Part shown: in pieces, positions 50,778-59,861 of the stretch
How the letters are laid out: every line of letters begins with the position of its first letter
How positions within the stretch are numbered: the stretch's first letter is position 1
Assembly: GCF_003002825.1 (NCBI RefSeq)
Contig: NZ_PVTE01000006.1
Coordinates: 124,001-188,000 of the forward strand
Reading direction: 5' to 3'
Origin: Spirosoma oryzae
GTDB taxonomy: Bacteria > Bacteroidota > Bacteroidia > Cytophagales > Spirosomataceae
DNA length: 64,000 bases
Notes under the pieces: model-generated
The model's database searches: none
Seen by the model: only the letters and a program-made list of their open reading frames with translations
Told to the model about the DNA's origin: nothing
Made by a program: the position numbers and the translations under genes

Positions 50778-53700
50778 TTACTGTTTCAGGATTCGCCGGA
50801 CAAGCTGCCGGTCGCCAATCTGTATCCGAAGCAGATACGTACCAGCGGGCTGCTGATTGACATCCAGCGTTGTTTGCCGGGAGCGGGTCGTTTGATTGAG
50901 CACCGGCCGACCGCTGGCATCATGCAGGGTCAGTATGGCCGGATCGCGCAGCAGCGAAACGTCGATGTCGACCGTTAGCGTTGCACCAGTTGGAACGGGA
51001 TATATGTTGACGAGTGGGCCCAGCGATGGGTCTTCGACGCCCAGCACTTTCTGCACCGTAACAACGGCCGACCCCGATACGGTCGTGCCTACCCCGCAAT
51101 TGTTACTGACGCCTGTGAGTCGGTACGTGGTGGCGCGGGCCGGTAGAACCTCCAGCGTATATGGTGAACTGGCTGCAGTAACCGTATACGAACGCAGACT
51201 GTCGGCGTAGGTAGCTGTCCAGGGAGCTTCCCCACCAAATGTTAGCGTCAGCGTGGCGGGAGAGCCTTCATAAATCGACTGTGTACCGGTAAGTGTTGCT
51301 GTTGCCCGTGCTCGTACGGTCAGGATCGACGGGCTGTTACTGCCCGTGATGCCAACGCTGGGATTCGAACCTTTCACCCGAACGTAGTACTGTCCCGCCG
51401 TCAGCGTCAACGGAGTAACAGCAGTTACGACGCTACCGGTCGTGCCGTTGGGCGATACCCTGATCTTGCGACTCGTATCAGCTACGCTGACCAGTTCGGC
51501 CGTAAACAGGTTGCCTGCTGTGAATTGTCCCGTCGTTGTAAACGGCACGGCAAATGAACTGCCCGCGCAAACCGTCGACGTTTGCAGGGCGCTGGTAGTA
51601 ATGACCGGAACGCGCACGGTGATGGTAGCGGTTGCTGGGTTACCGGGCAGACCAACCCCACAACTGTTGGCAACCGAAACGATCTGATAAGTGGTGTTGC
51701 CGCGCGGTAGCACGTAAATCGTCGTGTCGTTCGTTCGGCTGATACCGCTATATCCGTCTGTCAGCGTGTAGCTGAAGGGTGGTGCACCGGTAAAACTCAG
51801 CTTAACGGGGGCCAGCGTGCCCAGATTAACTTCGCCAGCACCGTTTAATGCCAGCGTCGGTGCTACGTTGACGACAACCCGGATGGTCGCCCGTGAACTG
51901 TAGCAACCATTCGAACCGATCTGGTACACGTAGAAGGGATCACCGCCTGCCACTACGTTGCTGTTGAGTGTTGAGGGGGTGGGGGCTTCCACCGATGTAT
52001 TATTATAGGGATTAATCCAGCGCAGGCTGGCACCAGTGGCCGCTGTAGCCTGAAGGGGGGCGGCTGTCGTGTTGATGCAGTACGTGACCAGGGGTGTTGT
52101 GACGGTCGGGGCAGGAGTACTGTTGACGGCGACCTGTAGTGTAGCCCGGCCACCTTCGCAGCCATTTACCGTTTGACTAACCTGATAGGTGTAGGTGCCG
52201 ACCTGTGTAACCGGGGGCGTAGGGGCCGACTGAAACGGATTGCCGTCGGTATTGTACCAGCGCAGGTTATCGCCCGACGCGGTCAGGGGACCAACGTTCT
52301 GCGCAGGCTGATCCTGCGTAGGTTGGCAGTACGACAGATTGGCAACACCGGGCTGACCGGGTAGCGGCTTGATGGTCACGGTCAGCGCTGCTTTCTGCTG
52401 ACTTTCACAGCCATCCACGGTTTGCGTGGCCTGATAGGTTTGTGTACCGACCGCGCCCGTTGGTGGTGTGGGCGCACCGGAGAGTGCTGTCCCGGCTGCA
52501 TCGTACCATTTGATGGCGTTGCCGATCGCAGTTAGTTGCTGCGATTTTTCGTTATTACAATACGCGACGGCCGTTACGGTTGGAATCTCTGGGGTTGGCT
52601 TTACAGTCACGGCAATAGCCGATCGACTTGCTGATTCGCACCCATCTAGCGTTTGGCTGACGTAGTAGTTGGTTGTACCCACTGTTGACGATGAAAGAGT
52701 GGGTGTTACAGTTGTACTGGTACCGCCTGTAGCGCTGGCACCATACCAGAGCAGGGTGGCACCAGTGACCGGTGTCGCTGTTAAGCCGGGTAAAGCAGTG
52801 GCATTCTGGCAGAAGGACAACGCGTTGATTGCATCGGGCTGTGCGGGCGTTGTCTTTACCGTAACCGTTATACCAGCCCGGTCACTGACACAGCCATTCG
52901 TCGTTTGCGTGACATAGTAGGTTGTTGGCCCGGTACTGCTCGTTAACGGTACGGTAGCGGTTGAGTTGCCAGTGCTGCCAGTCTGGTTTGCACCATACCA
53001 GAGCAGTGCAGTTCCGGTCGCTGACAGCGGCTGAGCCGATGCACCCTGACAGTAGGTCGGGCCGGTAGCCGCGACGGTAGGCATGGCCGGAACTGCATTG
53101 ACCGTCACAGTCAGTGTTGCTTTACTGCTTTCGCAATCGTTGACCGTCTGACTAACGGAAAACGATGTTGCGCCAGTGGCCGTCACCGATGGGGTTGGTG
53201 CCGTCGTTGACGGGGTACTGCTGTTCGGGCTATACCAGTTGATCGTTCCCGTCACGCCCGACGCGGTCAGTGCGTTTGCCGACCGATTCTGACAGAGCGA
53301 CAGATTCGTGACGCTGGGGGTAGCCGGCGTAGGTTTGACCGTTACGCTGATCGATGCCCGTGGACTTTCACAGTTCCCAACCGTCTGACTGACATAATAC
53401 GTGCCTGAGGATGTGGTGCTGGGGACGGTAGCTGTAGACGATGAGGTTCCCCCCGTCGAATTGGTACCATACCAGTTTAGTGTGCCACCCGTTGATGCCG
53501 TAGCGGATAACGGAGCAGCGGTCTGACCGGGGCAGTAACTGGCCGCCGGCGAAACGACGCTGGGTGCTGACGGAGAAAGAATGGTAACCGAAATGGCCGT
53601 ACGGCTACTCTCGCACTTACCCCGCGCCTGACTGACATAATAGGTTGCTGAATTCTGGTTGTCGGGTATAGGAGCTGTCGACGAAAAAGTACCTCCGCTG

Positions 53701-54476
53701 GCAGTCGTTCCGTACCATCGTAGCGTGGCACCAGCAGCGGCTGTTGCTGTGAGGGGGGACAAGGTCGCCCCCCGGCAGAAAGACAACGATAACGACGATG
53801 GGATACTGGGCGCAGGAGGTGTACCATTTACGGTAACGGTAAGTGGCGCACGGGCGCTTTCACAGGTTCCCAACATCTGACTGACGTAGTACTGCAACGT
53901 GTCAGCTTGTTTCGTATCCGGAGTAGGTGCAATGGACGAAGGCGTTCCCCCTGTAGCAGTGGTATACCAGTTTAACGTAGCGCCATTAACCGGCGAAGCT
54001 GATAGGGGTACTGCTGTCTCGCCTATGCAATAAGCTACGGGAAGGCTGGTAACGCCGGGCGCGCTGGGGGTATTCGAAATCGTGAGTCCCGCTGTGTTGC
54101 TACTCGTCTTCACCGGGGCGGTTGACGAAATCACGCGCACCTGATAACCAGTGCCAGCGGCTACTCCACTCAAAATCGTTGCTGAAATGGTCCGTGTCGT
54201 AGCTGTAGTCGCGCTGGATGCGGCTGTCAGCGTACCGATGTTCGTTGCCGAGGAACTAAACGCGCCCGATGCGTCCGACAGTTGTGCCGTAAACGTATTG
54301 GTTGAGCCAAACGAACCTGTCGTGGTAAATGGAACAGATATGACCGTGGCTTTACCAGTACAGACGGCAGCGGGTGAGAGTGTTCCAACCGTGATCGTCT
54401 GTGCCAGTCCGCTTAGCGGCAGCCCTAAACTACACGATACCAGAACGAGGAAACAGTGAAATAAAAATCGTTGCAT
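50778..54476 (-). CDS. Giant cell-surface protein with nine tandem Ig-like repeats and T9SS tail
   Basis: 1232 residues. Signal peptide (LPLSGLAQ). Residues about 30-135 are an N-terminal domain; residues about 137-870 hold nine repeats of roughly 80 residues, each with a YCxG...L-A-tg-tLxWYg-GGT core and YYVSQTxxGCESxRAxItVTV end with two cysteines. Two further Ig-like/SprB-like domains follow, and a C-terminal type A sorting signal (VNIYPVPTGATLTVDIDVSL) ends the protein. It is likely a T9SS-exported adhesin or filament-type surface protein. Confidence 0.93.
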   Translation of the reverse strand: MQRFLFHCFLVLVSCSLGLPLSGLAQTITVGTLSPAAVCTGKATVISVPFTTTGSFGSTNTFTAQLSDASGAFSSSATNIGTLTAASSATTATTRTISATILSGVAAGTGYQVRVISSTAPVKTSSNTAGLTISNTPSAPGVTSLPVAYCIGETAVPLSASPVNGATLNWYTTATGGTPSSIAPTPDTKQADTLQYYVSQMLGTCESARAPLTVTVNGTPPAPSIPSSLSLSFCRGATLSPLTATAAAGATLRWYGTTASGGTFSSTAPIPDNQNSATYYVSQARGKCESSRTAISVTILSPSAPSVVSPAASYCPGQTAAPLSATASTGGTLNWYGTNSTGGTSSSTATVPSTTSSGTYYVSQTVGNCESPRASISVTVKPTPATPSVTNLSLCQNRSANALTASGVTGTINWYSPNSSTPSTTAPTPSVTATGATSFSVSQTVNDCESSKATLTVTVNAVPAMPTVAATGPTYCQGASAQPLSATGTALLWYGANQTGSTGNSTATVPLTSSTGPTTYYVTQTTNGCVSDRAGITVTVKTTPAQPDAINALSFCQNATALPGLTATPVTGATLLWYGASATGGTSTTVTPTLSSSTVGTTNYYVSQTLDGCESASRSAIAVTVKPTPEIPTVTAVAYCNNEKSQQLTAIGNAIKWYDAAGTALSGAPTPPTGAVGTQTYQATQTVDGCESQQKAALTVTIKPLPGQPGVANLSYCQPTQDQPAQNVGPLTASGDNLRWYNTDGNPFQSAPTPPVTQVGTYTYQVSQTVNGCEGGRATLQVAVNSTPAPTVTTPLVTYCINTTAAPLQATAATGASLRWINPYNNTSVEAPTPSTLNSNVVAGGDPFYVYQIGSNGCYSSRATIRVVVNVAPTLALNGAGEVNLGTLAPVKLSFTGAPPFSYTLTDGYSGISRTNDTTIYVLPRGNTTYQIVSVANSCGVGLPGNPATATITVRVPVITTSALQTSTVCAGSSFAVPFTTTGQFTAGNLFTAELVSVADTSRKIRVSPNGTTGSVVTAVTPLTLTAGQYYVRVKGSNPSVGITGSNSPSILTVRARATATLTGTQSIYEGSPATLTLTFGGEAPWTATYADSLRSYTVTAASSPYTLEVLPARATTYRLTGVSNNCGVGTTVSGSAVVTVQKVLGVEDPSLGPLVNIYPVPTGATLTVDIDVSLLRDPAILTLHDASGRPVLNQTTRSRQTTLDVNQQPAGTYLLRIQIGDRQLVRRILKQ
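51866..54068 (-). repeat. Coding tandem repeat array (nine Ig-like units)
   Basis: Each unit is about 240 bp and shares protein-level pattern but limited DNA identity, so the copies are old. Boundaries are approximate, inferred from the recurring WYG and GCES motifs. Confidence 0.75.
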
Positions 54477-54571
54477 AGAGTTGAAGTTCCTGGTTGGTAA
54501 AGGTAATGTATTTGTAAATTAGCCACAGAAGATAGTACTCAGGCTACAAATTATAGAAACATTCGCGCAAC

Positions 54572-54602
54572 AAAAATGCCACACGCAAGCGGTGGCATTT
54601 TT
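54572..54602. terminator. Bidirectional terminator before the GH3 gene end
   Basis: AAAAATGCCAC and GTGGCATTTTT form an 11-bp stem with 9-nt loop. On the minus strand it ends the GH3-type gene 17 bp after its stop. Confidence 0.85.
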
Positions 54603-54618
54603 GTTTGTGTCGATCAGC

Positions 54619-57600
54619 TTATTCCGGGATAATAGCGCTGTAGATCGTTTCGTGGATGCGCCGACGTAGCTTCGTCGTGTTGATGGAGTTGTTGCCCGCT
54701 GTCGGATAAATCCGGTTCGACAGGAAGACAAAAACAAGCTCCTGATCCGGGTCGACCCAAACGACGTTACCCGTGAAGCCTGTGTGACCGAACGAACGGG
54801 GCGACGCCTGCTCAGCCAGGTATACGCTACTCGTGCTTTCGGGATTCGGTTTGTCCCAGCCAAGTGCTCGGTGACTGCGGTTGCTTAACGTCTGGGTGAA
54901 GAAAGGCACGGTCATGGGCTGAAAGATACGCACGTCACCGTACAGGCCCTTCTGCAAATTCATCTGTAGCAGCGTGGCAATGTCGTGGGCGTTGCCAAAC
55001 AAACCAGCATGCCCCGATATACCGCCCTGCACAGCTGCCATCTGATCGTGAACCGTTCCGACCAGGAGCTGATTCCGGTAGTAGGTATCCTGCTCGGTGG
55101 GCGCACAGTGCGGATTCTTTAGTCGCTGCAATGGCGTAAAGCCAAGCTGATGCAGGCCCAGCCGTTTGTACACATTGTCGGTAACGAAACGGTCGAGCGG
55201 TTGAAGGCTGATACGCTCGACGATTTTCTGTAGCGTCAGGAAATTCAGGTCGCTGTATACGTAAGCGGGCTTACCAGTTTCGTCCAGTTTACGCGACATC
55301 GGTGATTGTACCACCCATTTCCAGACGGAATCTTTCAGGGCGGGCGTTGCCCAAAGCGTCGGCGCTATCTGCAAGGTGTGCAGGCTGTCACGCGCGGTAC
55401 CGTAGTATTCTGTTTTCAATCCACCGCCCGGTGTCCGGGTACGATCCCAGGTTGTCGGATAGTACGAGACCATGCCCGACTGATGCCAGAGCAAATCCTG
55501 AAGGGTAATGTTCTGTTTGTTGGTGCCGCGCAGTTCGGGCAGGTAAAACGACGCTTTCTGGTTCAGGTCGATTTGCTTGCGGTCGTAGAGTACCATCACG
55601 CTCTGCAACGTTGCCAGCACTTTCGTCAGCGAGGCCAGATCGTAGAGCGTTTCGTCGGTGACTTTTTCGGCGTTGGGGGCATAGGTTAGGCGACCGAAGT
55701 TTTTGCTGTAAACGATCTTACCTCGCCGTGCCACCAGAATTTCGCAGCCCGGCACAACCCGATCGCGCACGGCATTCTGCGCCAGCTGATCGATCTTGGC
55801 CAGCGTTGCCGACTTCATGCCCACACTTTCGGGGGCACCAGTCGATAGACGACCCGCCGGATTGAGTCGTTCGCCAGAACCCATCGTCAGTGCTCCCGTC
55901 GATACCGGCAGCATGCCATGTGAACCCAGGCCACCGAACAGCACCTGCGGCACGACCTGCTCCATCTCATCGAAATCCTGGTAAGCGCAAACCAGGGCGT
56001 CGGCTGAGCCCAGTTGAGAAAGGCTATAGGGCGAGCCAAAGGCCGTCACGATTACTTGCTTGCCGCGTTGTTTGAGCCGGTTGATGAGATCGAGCGATCC
56101 TTTCGTGATGCCGAACTTACGGTAGGCCGATTCGCTCATATGGTGAAAGCTCACCACCACCGTACTGGCCGAGTCGACACTAGCCAGGATCTGATTCACG
56201 GCCGCATCGGTCAGGTTACGATCGGTGTAGGCCAGTGTTTCAACAGGTGCGTATTGGTTGAGCGTTCGCTGGAAGGTGTTGCCCGCTTCCGCACCAATAG
56301 CGACCGATGCCAGCCGAAGCGAGTCGAGCCGATTCAGCGGCAGCAGGTTGTTCCGGTTATTTACGACCGTGACCGACTGTTCGCAGAGTTCCTGTTTCAG
56401 CAACTGAGCCTCGGGTGAGTTCAGGTCGTTGGCCAGGTTTGTCAGGTCAATCGGCTTGTACTTACTTAAGCCTGCCCAGTACTTGGCCCGCAGTATTTTC
56501 TTGACTTTTTCGTCGATGAACGCCTGCGAAATCTGCCCCTGATGCACAGCGTTCAAAATGTTGAGCGTGGCGTCGTGTACGTTCTCAGGATAAAGCAGAA
56601 TATCATTTCCCGCCATCAGCGCCCGCAGATTCACGTCGAGCGCCTTGCTCGACTGATGAATGCCGCCCATGTTGAGCGCATCGGTGAAGACAAGCCCCCG
56701 AAAGCCCAGTTCTTTCTTGAGCAGTTCGGTTACAATTTTTTCGGACAGCGTTGCCGCCAGTGCGGGGGTGTTGTCGATATGCGGAACGTGCAGATGCCCC
56801 GTCACGACGCCCATCAGACTGTCGGCAATCAGCTTACGGAACGGATACAAATCAATTTCGCGCATCTGATCCGACGACCGGCTGATCGTCGGCAGCGAAT
56901 TATGCGAATCGACGTTTGTATCGCCATGACCGGGGAAATGCTTGGCAGTGGCAATCACGTGTGTCTGTTGCAGACCACGCATGTAAGCCGACGCCTTCAA
57001 CGCGACGTTTTCCTTCGACTCCCCAAACGACCGTACCCCGATTACCGGATTGGCCGGGTTACTGTTGATGTCGGAAACGGGCGCGAAGTTGATGTGAATA
57101 CCCAGCCGCTGACATTGCCGACCGATTTCCGCCCCCATGCGGTAGATCAGCTCATTGTCGCGGATAGCGCCCAGCGCCATCTGCTTCGGGAAGTCCATCG
57201 CGCTGTCGAGCCGCATACCAAGGCCCCACTCGCCGTCGATCCCGATCAGGAGTGGTACTTTCGAGGCTGCCTGGTAGCGATTGGTCAGGAGTGCCTGCCG
57301 GTGCGGACCACCCTGAAAGAAAATCAGCCCGCCAATATTGTTGTTGCGGATCAGGTGATCGATGTACTGATAGTGATTATCGCTGCGGTTGGAGAACGTA
57401 GCAACCATGAAAAACTGCCCGATTTTCTGCTCCGGTGTCAGCGTTTGGAACACACTATCGACCCAGTGATTACCGCTGTCGGGCAGGTTAAACACCTCAA
57501 CAGGACGAGCATGCGCGTAAAATTTGCGAATAACCGGCTTCAACCCCGACACGGGCAGCTTGCCCTTGTTACGGATTGGCAATATGTTGTGCCACGAAAG

Positions 57601-57690
57601 AAGCCCCGGCCGGGAGAGACCGAAAGCAGTCAATAAACTGACGGACAGCAGACCGAGAAGTAAAATCGGTCGGGTCGTGTTGTTCCGCAT
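54619..57690 (-). CDS. GH3 beta-N-acetylhexosaminidase fused to a serine hydrolase (beta-lactamase class C-like)
   Basis: 1023 residues from ATG 57690; a TTG at 57699 is the alternative. After a signal anchor, the N-terminal half is a GH3 domain with the NagZ pattern KHFPGHGDTNVDSHN near residue 252 and nucleophile Asp in VFTDALNMGGI. A GH3 C domain follows. From about residue 630 there is a class C beta-lactamase/DD-peptidase domain with SLTK in LYDLASLTKVLATL and a YxN-like YVYSDLNF motif. This fusion is common in Bacteroidota and probably acts on cell-wall glycans and peptides. Confidence 0.93.
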   Translation of the reverse strand: MRNNTTRPILLLGLLSVSLLTAFGLSRPGLLSWHNILPIRNKGKLPVSGLKPVIRKFYAHARPVEVFNLPDSGNHWVDSVFQTLTPEQKIGQFFMVATFSNRSDNHYQYIDHLIRNNNIGGLIFFQGGPHRQALLTNRYQAASKVPLLIGIDGEWGLGMRLDSAMDFPKQMALGAIRDNELIYRMGAEIGRQCQRLGIHINFAPVSDINSNPANPVIGVRSFGESKENVALKASAYMRGLQQTHVIATAKHFPGHGDTNVDSHNSLPTISRSSDQMREIDLYPFRKLIADSLMGVVTGHLHVPHIDNTPALAATLSEKIVTELLKKELGFRGLVFTDALNMGGIHQSSKALDVNLRALMAGNDILLYPENVHDATLNILNAVHQGQISQAFIDEKVKKILRAKYWAGLSKYKPIDLTNLANDLNSPEAQLLKQELCEQSVTVVNNRNNLLPLNRLDSLRLASVAIGAEAGNTFQRTLNQYAPVETLAYTDRNLTDAAVNQILASVDSASTVVVSFHHMSESAYRKFGITKGSLDLINRLKQRGKQVIVTAFGSPYSLSQLGSADALVCAYQDFDEMEQVVPQVLFGGLGSHGMLPVSTGALTMGSGERLNPAGRLSTGAPESVGMKSATLAKIDQLAQNAVRDRVVPGCEILVARRGKIVYSKNFGRLTYAPNAEKVTDETLYDLASLTKVLATLQSVMVLYDRKQIDLNQKASFYLPELRGTNKQNITLQDLLWHQSGMVSYYPTTWDRTRTPGGGLKTEYYGTARDSLHTLQIAPTLWATPALKDSVWKWVVQSPMSRKLDETGKPAYVYSDLNFLTLQKIVERISLQPLDRFVTDNVYKRLGLHQLGFTPLQRLKNPHCAPTEQDTYYRNQLLVGTVHDQMAAVQGGISGHAGLFGNAHDIATLLQMNLQKGLYGDVRIFQPMTVPFFTQTLSNRSHRALGWDKPNPESTSSVYLAEQASPRSFGHTGFTGNVVWVDPDQELVFVFLSNRIYPTAGNNSINTTKLRRRIHETIYSAIIPE

Positions 57691-57923
57691 GGTACTCAAA
57701 AAAGCAAACGGTACGAAAAGATAAGCTCAGCAGACAAGGTCGATTGGCTAAACCATAAAATTAGCCAACGTCTATTTTAAAGCATAGGCGCTGTTAGAAT
57801 TGTTTAATTTTTTACCGGTATAATAACGATCAGCGCAAGATTTAGTGCTGTAAAGTGCAGTTTACCCGGACTATTTTTCGTTAGCTGCACAAAACAGGCC
57901 AACACACATGTTCCGATCGACGT

Positions 57924-58219
57924 ATGAATAGTCGCGTGATTCTGAGCTTGTTGATGGTTAGTATCGGCCTGGCGTAAGCGCAGTAGCTGAGCCAATCGTA
58001 CCGCATAGGCGTCGATACGTGGGATAAAAAACTGTGCCATTTGTGGCGGTAGCGAAGCTGAAGAAAACGCCCGTTATTGGCTTGCTGACTACGCGATTGA
58101 GCGAAGAATACGGTATGACTTACGTAGGCTACACCAGTTTAGACCCGGAAGGGGGTGACCGTTATGCGGAAGGGGGGCAATGGGGTAATGTGGTAATGTG
58201 GTACTGTGCTGATCAGTAG
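57924..58219 (+). pseudogene. Decayed secreted-protein remnant in a 724-bp gene-poor stretch
   Basis: From ATG 57924 the frame gives a neat signal peptide (MNSRVILSLLMVSIGLA) but then reads TAA-GCG-CAG-TAG before LSQSYRIGVDTWDKKLCHLW; both stops differ from Gln codons by one C-to-T change. A second frame carries on from 58034 (TPVIGLLTTRLSEEYGMTYV, GYTSLDPEGGDRYAEGG). The pattern suggests an inactivated small exported protein. No family recognised; weak claim. Confidence 0.3.
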
Positions 58220-58386
58220 GGGGTTCGGCGTGAACGGGTAGAGAGGAAGTTACTGGCAGTTGGCAATCAGCACGTACATAATCTGCACGGAAGCCTGTTC
58301 GGACGGGTTCATGAAGAAAACCCAGAGGTAGGTAAGGGGGGAAAAGCCACCGAGCACATCCACTCGCGGCCCTGAGGCATCAAACG

Positions 58387-58414
58387 AAAAAAGACGATGG
58401 GTACTAGCTACCCA
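58387..58414 (-). terminator. Terminator of the small secreted protein gene
   Basis: On the minus strand TGGGTA and TACCCA form a stem, followed by TCGTC and a T-run. It begins 10 bp after the stop of the gene at 58424. Confidence 0.6.
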
Positions 58415-58423
58415 GGCGCTTGC

Positions 58424-58681
58424 TCAATAAGGGTTAGGTAGCAGGCTCGTTATAGCACGTGCACATCCTTTTGTCAGCAGGGCCGACCCTTTTTCGACTA
58501 GCGTAGACGCATAGGTTGGTTTAACGGCCTGCGCCTTTACATCTTTGGCCGACAGTTTGTTCGCCGATAGTTTCGCGTGCATCCGTTTGCGGGCGGCAAA
58601 CACATTGTGCGGGTGCCCCATACTGAAAGCCTGTCCGGCCAGGCTCGTTGTCAGAAATCCGATAAGCAAAAGCCGTTTCAT
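58424..58681 (-). CDS. Small secreted protein of unknown function
   Basis: 85 residues. Clear signal peptide MKRLLLIGFLTTSLAGQAFS. The mature 65 residues are basic and Ala-rich (HNVFAARKRMHAKLSANKLS, AKDVKAQAVKPTYAS). No family recognised. A consensus promoter 25 bp upstream and a terminator 10 bp downstream support it as a real single-gene unit. Confidence 0.65.
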   Translation of the reverse strand: MKRLLLIGFLTTSLAGQAFSMGHPHNVFAARKRMHAKLSANKLSAKDVKAQAVKPTYASTLVEKGSALLTKGCARAITSLLPNPY

Positions 58682-58705
58682 AGGTGTGTCGATTTAAGGA
58701 CAGAA

Positions 58706-58713
58706 CAAAGGTA
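58706..58713 (-). promoter_or_regulatory. TAnnTTTG -7 promoter element
   Basis: TACCTTTG on the minus strand, 25 bp ahead of the ATG at 58681. Confidence 0.55.
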
Positions 58714-58798
58714 TAGGTTTTAATCAATACCTTGCAATACAAAGTACTAAAATTTTCTAATTTTTTCTACAAGTGTACAGAAGGGGGTTGACGGAACT

Positions 58799-58862
58799 CG
58801 GCTTATAGTTTACGGTAGATAGCACACGTTTGCCGCTACTAACCACCGTAAACTATAAACCG
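58799..58862. repeat. CGGTTTAC-family hairpin element
   Basis: CGGCTTATAGTTTACGGT (58799-58816) pairs with ACCGTAAACTATAAACCG (58845-58862) with one mismatch that allows G-U pairing; the loop is 28 nt. It lies 12 nt after the stop of the T9SS-tail gene on the minus strand. Confidence 0.75.
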
Positions 58863-58873
58863 AATACTGCAAA

Positions 58874-59683
58874 CTAATCAACTACGACCCGCTTCACGGC
58901 ACCGTCTTCGTTCTGCGTGACGGTTACGAAGTAAGTTCCTTCGGCTTTGCGCCCCAGATTGATCTGACCGATAAACTCACCCGAGAAATCGCTGATGTCC
59001 TTCCGGGCTACTTCCTTGCCTTTGGTATTGGTAACCACAATGCTTACGTTCCCCTTAGCGGGTGCCGTGAAGCGGATGTTGAGCTGATCTTTATCGGGAT
59101 TGTTTGGGTAAACATCCAGGCCCCGGACTGAAGAAGGCTTCGCTTCCATGTTCCGTGCCCAGGTCTCAAACGGTCGGGCTAGCTGCCGGTCCCAGTCCGA
59201 CGGGAATTGCAGTTGCAGCCGATTTAACTGCCTGCCGATTGAGTCGGCTCCGCGCCGGAGGTCGTACTGCCAGGTCGAGCCGTTGCCGGGCGTTGACCGT
59301 CTGTCGCGCCACACATACACGTCGTTTCGTCGGCGCTGGGCTCCGGTGGTACTACGCTCACGTGTGGTCGTGCGATTGCCGGTGCCGTCGTCCACAATGA
59401 CGGTAAGCTGTTGATCATCGCCGGATTTCCGACGGGCTGCCTTCAATGAATCAACCAGTTTGGTAACCAGCCGATCGCGCTCGGGGTCTTGCAGGCCATC
59501 GACGCGATACGTACGGTTGGTTTCGCGGATGTCGTTACCGTTGCGTTCGATGATCTGAACATGGATTTCATCGGTCGTCGTTGCCTGCTTTTTCGCTTTT
59601 TGCGCGTAAGCGTTACCGGTGAGGGTTGCCGCAGCCAGCAGCATCAGGCCGAACCAGCGGGCGGGGAGTTGTTGTTTTTTCAT
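58874..59683 (-). CDS. Secreted protein with T9SS type A sorting domain
   Basis: 269 residues. Signal peptide (WFGLMLLAAATLTGNAYAQ). The middle is polar and Arg-rich (GDDQQLTVIVDDGTGNRTTT, RERSTTGAQRRRNDVYVWR) without a known fold. The last 80 residues are a sorting domain (LDVYPNNPDKDQLNIRFTAP, GTYFVTVTQNEDGAVKRVVV). Divergent from the histidine kinase gene, whose system might regulate it (inference from position only). Confidence 0.85.
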   Translation of the reverse strand: MKKQQLPARWFGLMLLAAATLTGNAYAQKAKKQATTTDEIHVQIIERNGNDIRETNRTYRVDGLQDPERDRLVTKLVDSLKAARRKSGDDQQLTVIVDDGTGNRTTTRERSTTGAQRRRNDVYVWRDRRSTPGNGSTWQYDLRRGADSIGRQLNRLQLQFPSDWDRQLARPFETWARNMEAKPSSVRGLDVYPNNPDKDQLNIRFTAPAKGNVSIVVTNTKGKEVARKDISDFSGEFIGQINLGRKAEGTYFVTVTQNEDGAVKRVVVD

Positions 59684-59861
59684 TAGTACTGCGTGTTTGG
59701 TAAGCGGTGCGTGAAGGCCCGAACCAGCTGGCTTATCGGGCTGTTAAAGTTTGTTAACAGGTCAGTTTGTGGCGGTTAAGCGGCTTACTTTTACCTGAGC
59801 CACCCCGTCTGTTTGCTATAGATGCCGTAAAACAGGGAAGGTTGCACCCGGAGTCAAAAAA

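Noticed and set aside
51866-54068. Possible CRISPR or VNTR from 240-bp periodicity
   Set aside because: The period is in-frame protein repeats of Ig-like domains, with substantial DNA divergence.
54619-55700. True beta-lactamase
   Set aside because: The SxxK domain is fused to a glycosidase; class C-like folds are shared by esterases and DD-peptidases and hydrolysis of antibiotics cannot be inferred.
56542-57636. 364-residue plus-strand frame opposite the GH3 fusion
   Set aside because: Shadow of the GH3 gene; the sense strand carries catalytic motifs in order.
57804-58040. 78-residue minus-strand frame in the gene-poor stretch
   Set aside because: No start context, motif or signal; overlaps the decayed signal-peptide fragment on the other strand.
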